In this document: piece by piece, positions 1 to 5,400 of the stretch
Layout of the letters: the number at the start of each line of letters is the position of its first letter
Position numbering within the stretch: the first letter of the stretch is position 1
Origin: an uncultured Ruminococcus sp.
Lineage (GTDB): Bacteria; Bacillota; Clostridia; Oscillospirales; CAG-272
NCBI GenBank assembly: GCA_902782785.1
Contig: CACZOH010000094.1
Coordinates: 1 to 5,400, forward strand
Direction: 5' to 3'
DNA: 5,400 nucleotides
Position numbers and translations under genes: made by a program
Notes under the pieces: generated by a model
What the model saw: the letters and a program-made list of their open reading frames with translations, nothing else
Database searches by the model: none
What the model was told of the DNA's origin: nothing

Positions 1-1
1 A

Positions 2-1813
2 GTCGACCTGCTCCGTAAAACGGAAATAACGAACACGCTCGACCGTATGATAAAAGACGCGAAAGCGAACGGCGACGCGGCGGAGGCTGAGGAAACGGCT
101 CAGTTGTGGTCGGTCTTCGTCTCGGTATCAACTCAGCTTTCCGCCGTCTGCGGCGACCTGCCAATGAACGCGGCGCAGTACACGGAGCTGTTTGAGACCG
201 TCCTGTCCGAAACTGACATAGGAAAGATACCGACATCTACCGATCAGGTAACAGTCGGCGACGCGGCCATGCTCCGTCTTCACAACGTAAAGCACGTTTA
301 CCTTATCGGCTGCTGCGAGGGGGAATTCCCCGCCGCGATAACGGACACGGGTCTTTTCGACGACGAGGACAGGGCGAGACTCCTTGACGCCGGCATAGAC
401 CTGCCCGGCACGACCGATGCGCAGAACGAACGGCAGTTATACGATTTTTACAGATGCGCGACCGCGGCGGAAAGCACGGTCACGTTCTCGTATAACGTCT
501 GCTCGCCCTCCGGCGCGGAAAAGCATCCCTGCCACATTTTATCTGATATAAACAATATCTTCGGCGAGATAAAGCCGGAGGAGGGCGTATCGCCCGAGGA
601 TATGGCGGGCTCAAAGCAGTCTTTATTTGAATATTACGCCGAGCACAAAAACGGAAAATACGGCGCGGAGATAAAAAAACTGCTTGAAGCGGACGAGGAA
701 TGGTCAAAAAAACTCGGTATGCTCGACACGCCGCTTGTAAACAGATATGAAAAGCTTGAAAAAGAGACCGCGGCGGCGCTTGTTCCCGGCGCTTTGAGAC
801 TGTCTCCGACGCGCCTTTCGTCTTTTTCCGAATGCGCCTTCGCGCATTGCTGCAAATACTTTTTAAAGCTTGACGGCGCGGAAAGCGTCAGCTTCGATTC
901 GGGAGAATTCGGCTCCTTCGTCCATTACGTTCTCAAACGTCTGATAGACGACAGGATGGCCGGTCTTATAAAAGACGAGCCGGACGACGGCGAGCTGACG
1001 GAGCTGACGGACAAATACGTAAACGAATACTGCCGCTTTTATCTGCGCGTCGACCCGAACGCCGCGGGTATGGGAAGATTCCGCGCGTCACTCAAAAACC
1101 TGAAAAAATGCACAGTCAAGGCGGCGGGGAACATACTCCTTGAACTGAACACCGGAAAATTCAAGCCTGTCGCGACGGAGCTCGTCATTAACGACGGCTC
1201 GGGCGTGCCGCCCTATACCGCGACGCTTGAAAACGGCAAAAAGGCGTATCTTACCGGTACGATAGACAGAGTTGACGCGTACGAAAACGACGGCAAAACG
1301 TACATAAAGCTTGTGGACTACAAGACCGGAAATCACAAATTCAGCCTTTCGTCGCTTTCCGAATGCGATAAAAACGTACAGCTTTTCGCATATATGCTCA
1401 CCGTCTGCACCTCAAAGGGCAAATTTGAAAGCCCCGTTCCCGCGGCTCTGTTCTATATGGACGTCGTACCTTCTTATCCGCAGGTAAAGAACGGAAGGGA
1501 CAAGCCCGGCGAAAAATCCTTCACGCGCGGCGGCATAGCTTTATCCGAGGAGACGGTACTCGACGCGCTTGAGCCGGGCATGAACAAAAAAGGCGGAAGG
1601 ATATACAAAACGACGGCGGGAAACATGGTGTTTGCGGCGCCGGACGAGCTTACCGCTGTGTTTGACGAGGTGAAAACGGCGATAGCTGACGCCGCCGGGA
1701 GGCTTTGCGGAGGCGACGCGTCGCTTACTTCCGTATCGCATGATCCGCCCTGCACGTACTGCCCGTATATCAGCGTTTGCAGATACACGGATAAAAAAGA
1801 AAGGAAACGCTGA
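2..1813 (+). CDS. addB: AddB, ATP-dependent helicase/nuclease subunit B (5'-truncated by the window edge)
   Basis: This is the C-terminal 603 codons of AddB, partner of AddA in the AddAB enzyme that resects double-strand DNA ends for RecA loading. The frame is open from base 2, so the ATG at 47 is internal. Firmicute AddB is about 1150 residues, so roughly the first half, including any N-terminal Walker A, lies outside. Visible parts in order: the end of the degenerate helicase core (VGDAAMLRLHNVKHVYLIG, about 254-310, then GEFP); a RecB-family nuclease with its motif histidine in GSFVH (codon 923), GTID aspartate (1265), VDYKTG aspartate and lysine (1316, 1322) and a QLFAYML helix; and four cysteines that fit the Fe-S cluster, one in SECAF (833) and three as C-x2-C-x5-C (1751, 1760, 1778) near the C-terminus. 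That spacing matches Bacillus AddB. The nuclease therefore looks active. It ends two bases before addA, indicating one operon. Family assignment is firm; activity is inferred. Confidence 0.95.
   Translation, partial: VDLLRKTEITNTLDRMIKDAKANGDAAEAEETAQLWSVFVSVSTQLSAVCGDLPMNAAQYTELFETVLSETDIGKIPTSTDQVTVGDAAMLRLHNVKHVYLIGCCEGEFPAAITDTGLFDDEDRARLLDAGIDLPGTTDAQNERQLYDFYRCATAAESTVTFSYNVCSPSGAEKHPCHILSDINNIFGEIKPEEGVSPEDMAGSKQSLFEYYAEHKNGKYGAEIKKLLEADEEWSKKLGMLDTPLVNRYEKLEKETAAALVPGALRLSPTRLSSFSECAFAHCCKYFLKLDGAESVSFDSGEFGSFVHYVLKRLIDDRMAGLIKDEPDDGELTELTDKYVNEYCRFYLRVDPNAAGMGRFRASLKNLKKCTVKAAGNILLELNTGKFKPVATELVINDGSGVPPYTATLENGKKAYLTGTIDRVDAYENDGKTYIKLVDYKTGNHKFSLSSLSECDKNVQLFAYMLTVCTSKGKFESPVPAALFYMDVVPSYPQVKNGRDKPGEKSFTRGGIALSEETVLDALEPGMNKKGGRIYKTTAGNMVFAAPDELTAVFDEVKTAIADAAGRLCGGDASLTSVSHDPPCTYCPYISVCRYTDKKERKR
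1801..1805 (+). promoter_or_regulatory. Likely ribosome binding site for addA, inside the end of addB
   Basis: AAGGA lies in a purine-rich run (about 1792-1807) ten bases before the ATG at 1816. It sits within the last codons of addB, whose TGA (1811-1813) is two bases before the addA start. This supports the ATG at 1816 as the start and suggests translational coupling that would help make the two subunits in equal amounts. The match to the anti-Shine-Dalgarno sequence is moderate and the spacing slightly long. Confidence 0.6.
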
Positions 1814-1815
1814 GA

Positions 1816-4800
1816 ATGGAGTGGACTTCATCGCAAAAAAACGCCATTGAAATGAGCCGCAGAGACGCACTCGTCGCCGCGGCGGCGGGCTCCGGCAAGA
1901 CGGCGACCCTGACGGAACGCGTGATACGCTCCGTTTGCGAGGGAGACGGCGACATATCGCGGCTTCTGATAGTCACCTTTACTGAAAAAGCCGCGGAGGA
2001 GCTGAAGATAAGAATAAGAAAATCCTTATCCGAAAAAGCGGAAAAGGAGCCGGACAACAAAAGGATAAAAAAACAGCTCTCGCTTCTTCCCTCCGCTTCG
2101 ATCAGCACGATACACTCGTTTTACATAAGGCTGATAAGAGAGGGCTTTTCCGTTCTCGGCCTGCCGCCGAAGCTCCGCGTTGCGGACGAGGGGGCGACGG
2201 AAATAATGCGCCGCAGGATCCTGAACGAGATCATTGACGGCTATTACAACGAAGACAAAAACGACGGTTACGATATAGACGACGCGGAAGAATTCTTTGA
2301 CACGTTTGAAAAGCTCCGCCCGGGAGAAAAGCTTTATGACGTCTTCCGCAAGCTTTACGACGCGGTCACGTCGTACCCCGAATTCATAGACTTTTACAAA
2401 AAATGCGGGGAACAGTGCGAAGAATACGCCGCTGATTTTGAAAACAGCCCGCAGTTCAAATACTTTGCTTCAAGGACGAAAAAGCGGTTTTTATCGTCTC
2501 TCTCCGATTACGAACGCTTTATCAAAGAAAACGGCGGCGACGCGGACTTTGCCGTCAAATACCTCGCGGCGGAGGAAGAGCGCGTTTCGTATATCCGCCG
2601 CGCGGTAAGGGAGCTTGAAAAGGGCGATTACGACGGATTATACGCGCTTTTCTCGGAAAAACCGTCTTTCCCGTCAGCAGGATCCGGAAATGGTTTACAG
2701 GAATGGAAGGACGTGCACACGGCGCTTAAGGACTCGTTTCAGAAGGCGTGGGACGCGGCGGCTGAATTCATGTCGTACAGCCGCGCGGACGCGGAGCGTA
2801 TATGCAGAAAAACATCGTGGCTCTGCGGCTGTATTTACAAGTTTCTCTACCGGTTTGAAAACGAGTTCTCGCAGGAGAAGCTTAAGTCCGGGGTTATGGA
2901 TTATAACGATATGGAGCGCTTCGCCTACCGTCTTCTCGGCGATCCCGCCTTTGCGGAAAAGATCGCCTCGGAATACGACGAGATATACGTTGACGAATAT
3001 CAGGACGTAAACAGGATACAGGATGCGATTTTCGCTTCCGTTTCAAAAAACAACCGCTTTATGGTCGGCGACGTCAAGCAGTCCATTTATTCCTTCCGCG
3101 GCTCCGATCCCACCGTATTCAGCGAATACAGAGACCGTTTTTCGCCGTTCGATTCCGGCAAAGCGGCGCCCTCCGTCATATTCTTGTCGGAGAATTTCAG
3201 ATGCGGAAAACCGATAATAGATTTCACGAACGAGGTATTCGGTCACGTTTTCGGACAAGGCGGCGCCATACCCTACACAAAGGACGACGAGCTTGTTTTC
3301 GGCAAAACGGCACAGGTGCGCGAGGACGTTCCCGTAAAGCTCGCGGTATTCTCCGGCGGCAATATCGAGGACGAGGCGGAGTACGCCGCAAAAGAGATAA
3401 AATATCTGCTGAAGAACGGAAAAAAAGACGACGGGACAAAAATAACTTTGTCCGATATCGCCGTGATATGCGAAAAAGGAAAGGTCTGCAAAGCCGTTGA
3501 AAAAGTGTTTTCCGAGCGCGGTCTGGACTGCGTCAATACGTCGGACAAGAGCTTTTTCGACGCGCCGGAGGTGCTTCTTGTCATAAGCCTTCTGTCCGCG
3601 ATAGACAATCCGATGACGGACGTCGCGCTTGCCGCGGCTATGAAAAGCCCCGTTTTCGGCTTCACTTTGGATGAACTTGCGAAAATCAGGCTCCATAAGC
3701 AGAACGAGCCGTTATACACCGCGCTCTGTTCCTTTGCGGAAGATACGGGCGACGAAAAATGCGCCGCGTTCATCAGAAAGCTGTCTTATCTGCGATACAG
3801 GAGCAGGACGATGCAGACGGATAAATTCATACGTCTGTTTTACCGTCAGACGTCCGTTTTGTCGGTCATCTACAACAAAAAGGACAAGGGCGACCCTAAG
3901 GACAGAAAAAGCAATCTCATAATGCTTTACGAGCTTGCGAGAAGATACGAGTCGGACAGCTTCAAGGGCTTGTACGGCTTCATATCCTACTGCAATGAGA
4001 TGATAGAAAAAGGACAGTCCTTCAAAACCGCGTCAGACGGCGCGGGAAAGATAACCGTTCAGACGATACACGGCTCAAAGGGTCTTGAATACCCCGTTTG
4101 CTTTATAATGGGTACGTGCTCTCCCTTCAACACGGACTACAAAAAAGAAGCCGCCGTGACGGACAGGAAAATCGGCGCGGGCATCCGCTTGAAAACGCCC
4201 GAAGACACGATAGAAACGGGACCGTTATATAAGGCGGTGGTCATGAAAAAGGACGACGATCTGACGATCGACCGCGCCTGCACGTTCTACGTTGCGCTGA
4301 CACGCGCAAAAAAATATCTCTACATCACGGCAAGCCCGTCGAAGGAGCCGGAATTCAGCCGCGGATACGGCAGCTGCAGCAAGGATTACCGCTGTATGCT
4401 CGATTTTCTGACCGCCTCGCTTGACGGCTGCGGCGGCTCCTACGAATACGAGTGCATAAACAAGGACGAATTTGAAAAAGCGGAAACGATCGCGGAAGCG
4501 GATAACGGTACAGACTGCGCCGCGCGCTTTGACAGCGAAATCTACGAAAAGCTGAAAAAGATAAGCGAATTTGAATATCCGTACAAGGAGGCGTCTGCCC
4601 TGCCGAAAAAGGCGGCGGTCTCCGCGCTTTATCCCGCGTATCTCGACGCGGACGACGAGGTGACGGATCTGACGGAGGAAGAGCCGGCGCCGCTCATTCT
4701 GCCCGACTACGCGAAAAAAGAGGACGACACAGCGGCGGCAAAAGGCACGTCAACGCATCTGTTCATGCAGTTCTGCGATTTTGACTCGGCGGAAAAGGAC

Positions 4801-5262
4801 GCGCGCGCGGAAGCGGAACGGCTCGTATCGCTCGGCTTCATAAGAGGGTCCGATAAGGACCTTATACGGTACGACGAGATCGCGGTCTTCTTCTCCTCTC
4901 CGTTATACAAACGCATGAAGGAGGCGGAGAGCTCCGGCAGATGCTTCTGCCGCGAATACCGCTTCAACACGGAGCTTGACGCGGCGGACTTTACGGAGGA
5001 CGAGCAAAGAAAAAAAGCCCTCTCGGACGAAAAGCTGCTCGTTCAGGGCGTTATCGACTGCTTTTTCGAGGAGGAGGACGGAAGCATAACCGTCGTGGAT
5101 TACAAGACCGACAGGATAAGACGCGACGGGATCGACGAGTTCAAAAACAGGCACAGACGTCAGCTCGGTTACTACAAAACCGCGGTTGAGAGAATAACGC
5201 TCAAAACCGTCGGGAAGTGCGAGCTTTATTCGTTCTGTTTAGGCAGGTCGGTCATTTTATAA
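1816..5262 (+). CDS. addA: AddA, ATP-dependent helicase/nuclease subunit A
   Basis: This is a complete 1148-residue AddA, near the usual 1150-1250, the superfamily 1A 3'-5' motor and second nuclease of AddAB. Helicase motifs are in order: Q-motif glutamine Q7; Walker A AAAGSGKT (22-29, K28); motif Ia TFTEKAAEEL (54-63); STIHSF (97-102); Walker B VDEYQD (392-397, D393/E394); motif III VGDVKQSIYSFRG (417-429); motif IV LSENFR (457-462); motif V TIHGSKGLEYPV (750-761); motif VI YVALTRAK (825-832, R830 as arginine finger). The C-terminal RecB-type nuclease has GTSTH (H981), QGVID (D1081), VDYKTD (D1095, K1097) and QLGYY (1116-1120). All expected catalytic residues are present, so both activities are inferred to be intact. 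The ATG at 1816 puts Walker A at the N-terminus as in known AddA proteins. A standalone UvrD/PcrA or RecB is excluded by the nuclease domain together with the adjacent addB. The stop codon TAA runs straight into a hairpin-repeat array. Confidence 0.97.
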   Translation: MEWTSSQKNAIEMSRRDALVAAAAGSGKTATLTERVIRSVCEGDGDISRLLIVTFTEKAAEELKIRIRKSLSEKAEKEPDNKRIKKQLSLLPSASISTIHSFYIRLIREGFSVLGLPPKLRVADEGATEIMRRRILNEIIDGYYNEDKNDGYDIDDAEEFFDTFEKLRPGEKLYDVFRKLYDAVTSYPEFIDFYKKCGEQCEEYAADFENSPQFKYFASRTKKRFLSSLSDYERFIKENGGDADFAVKYLAAEEERVSYIRRAVRELEKGDYDGLYALFSEKPSFPSAGSGNGLQEWKDVHTALKDSFQKAWDAAAEFMSYSRADAERICRKTSWLCGCIYKFLYRFENEFSQEKLKSGVMDYNDMERFAYRLLGDPAFAEKIASEYDEIYVDEYQDVNRIQDAIFASVSKNNRFMVGDVKQSIYSFRGSDPTVFSEYRDRFSPFDSGKAAPSVIFLSENFRCGKPIIDFTNEVFGHVFGQGGAIPYTKDDELVFGKTAQVREDVPVKLAVFSGGNIEDEAEYAAKEIKYLLKNGKKDDGTKITLSDIAVICEKGKVCKAVEKVFSERGLDCVNTSDKSFFDAPEVLLVISLLSAIDNPMTDVALAAAMKSPVFGFTLDELAKIRLHKQNEPLYTALCSFAEDTGDEKCAAFIRKLSYLRYRSRTMQTDKFIRLFYRQTSVLSVIYNKKDKGDPKDRKSNLIMLYELARRYESDSFKGLYGFISYCNEMIEKGQSFKTASDGAGKITVQTIHGSKGLEYPVCFIMGTCSPFNTDYKKEAAVTDRKIGAGIRLKTPEDTIETGPLYKAVVMKKDDDLTIDRACTFYVALTRAKKYLYITASPSKEPEFSRGYGSCSKDYRCMLDFLTASLDGCGGSYEYECINKDEFEKAETIAEADNGTDCAARFDSEIYEKLKKISEFEYPYKEASALPKKAAVSALYPAYLDADDEVTDLTEEEPAPLILPDYAKKEDDTAAAKGTSTHLFMQFCDFDSAEKDARAEAERLVSLGFIRGSDKDLIRYDEIAVFFSSPLYKRMKEAESSGRCFCREYRFNTELDAADFTEDEQRKKALSDEKLLVQGVIDCFFEEEDGSITVVDYKTDRIRRDGIDEFKNRHRRQLGYYKTAVERITLKTVGKCELYSFCLGRSVIL

Positions 5263-5340
5263 GCTCGGCGAAGCCGAATTTAGCTCGCTTCAGCGAATTT
5301 AGCTTGCCGAACAGCAAATTTAGCTCGCTTCAGCGAATTT
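5262..5340 (+). repeat. Array of four direct hairpin repeats immediately after addA
   Basis: Four contiguous units of 20, 19, 21 and 19 bp occupy 5262-5281, 5282-5300, 5301-5321 and 5322-5340. Every unit begins AGCT and ends AATTT. Between these constant ends is a short inverted repeat: CGGC/GCCG around GAA in unit 1, CGC/GCG around TTCA in units 2 and 4 (identical), and TGC/GCA around CGAACA in unit 3. The stems differ in sequence but remain paired. The first base of unit 1 is the last base of the addA stop codon. On mRNA the array would form a string of small hairpins that might slow 3' exonucleases or weakly aid termination, but the T-runs are only three bases, so function is unknown. I do not recognise a named family. 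Confidence 0.85.
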
Positions 5341-5374
5341 AGCTTCTTCTTATCCGTCAGCTTTAAGCTAAATT
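5336..5374. repeat. Inverted repeat, 10-bp arms, at the point where repeat orientation flips
   Basis: AATTTAGCTT at 5336-5345 is the exact reverse complement of AAGCTAAATT at 5365-5374, with a 19-base spacer. The left arm is the end of direct unit 4 plus the AGCTT that would begin a next unit; the right arm is the same junction in the opposite orientation. Within the spacer and right arm, 5359-5369 is a short palindrome, AGCTT-T-AAGCT. The spacer (5346-5364) does not fit the repeat unit and may be unrelated sequence or a decayed unit. No T-run follows, so this is not a standard intrinsic terminator. Confidence 0.7.
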
Positions 5375-5392
5375 TCCGCTTGCGCGGAAGCT
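5370..5392 (-). repeat. Fifth hairpin-repeat unit, inverted relative to the array
   Basis: Read on the minus strand this 23-bp segment starts AGCT, ends AATTT, and carries the stem TCCGC/GCGGA around a GCAA loop. It is thus the same design as the four direct units with a longer stem. On the + strand the hairpin is TTCCGC (5374-5379) pairing with GCGGAA (5384-5389) around TTGC. On the minus strand the loop is a GNRA-type tetraloop, which would be stable in RNA. Sequence continues past it to the window end, so further units may follow. Confidence 0.75.
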
Positions 5393-5400
5393 GAATTATA

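Noticed and set aside
47..49. ATG at 47 as the start of addB
   Set aside because: The frame is open upstream to base 2 and the visible protein is only about half of a normal AddB, so the real start lies before the window.
3043..3696. Long minus-strand open frame (217 codons) inside addA
   Set aside because: It lies entirely opposite well-conserved addA helicase sequence and shows no recognisable domain; open antisense frames are expected with this codon use. The same applies to the other overlapping frames on both strands.
1..5262. AGCGG (the Bacillus Chi site) as a meaningful motif in this addAB locus
   Set aside because: Several copies occur on each strand by eye, as expected for a five-base word in sequence rich in GCG codons, and the Chi sequence of this organism is unknown.
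5262..5300. Intrinsic terminator for the addBA operon
   Set aside because: The hairpins after the stop have 4-5 bp stems followed by only three T residues and then AGCT, well short of a normal U-tract. A weak role cannot be excluded, but I do not annotate one.
5262..5392. CRISPR array
   Set aside because: The units are contiguous without 30-40 bp unique spacers, are too short, and vary inside the hairpin rather than in spacers.
5395..5400. TATAAT on the minus strand as a promoter -10 box
   Set aside because: The hexamer is exact but AT-rich, its -35 region is outside the window, and it would read into the repeat array and antisense to addA. There is no support beyond six bases.

Overview
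The window is almost entirely one operon segment on the + strand: the 3' half of addB followed two bases later by a complete addA. Together these encode the AddAB (RexAB-type) helicase-nuclease, which processes double-strand DNA ends for RecA-dependent repair in Firmicutes and some other bacteria. The gene order addB-addA, the four-cysteine iron-sulfur signature in AddB, and the codon use (many GCG, GAC and ACG codons beside frequent ATA and AGA) suggest a moderately GC-rich, probably uncultured member of the Clostridia. The lineage is an inference and cannot be fixed from this window.

Layout: positions 2-1813 hold addB, open at its 5' end because the window begins inside the gene. The visible 603 codons cover the C-terminal part of the inactivated helicase module and the whole RecB-family nuclease domain with its Fe-S cysteines. 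Positions 1816-5262 hold addA, an intact 1148-residue UvrD/RecB-type helicase with a C-terminal nuclease domain. All the helicase motifs I looked for and the nuclease motifs are readable. In the known AddAB mechanism, AddA is the 3'-5' motor and its nuclease cuts one strand, while the AddB nuclease cuts the other and AddB recognises Chi.

Positions 5262-5400 are non-coding and are the only unusual part. Four head-to-tail units of 19-21 bp begin on the last base of the addA stop codon. Each has constant AGCT and AATTT flanks around a different small hairpin. A fifth unit lies in the opposite orientation near the window end. The stems differ between units but stay base-paired, so this looks like a family of hairpin repeats and not random low-complexity DNA. 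The array continues to, or near, the window edge and its full extent is unknown. I see no tRNA, rRNA, CRISPR, insertion sequence or convincing promoter.
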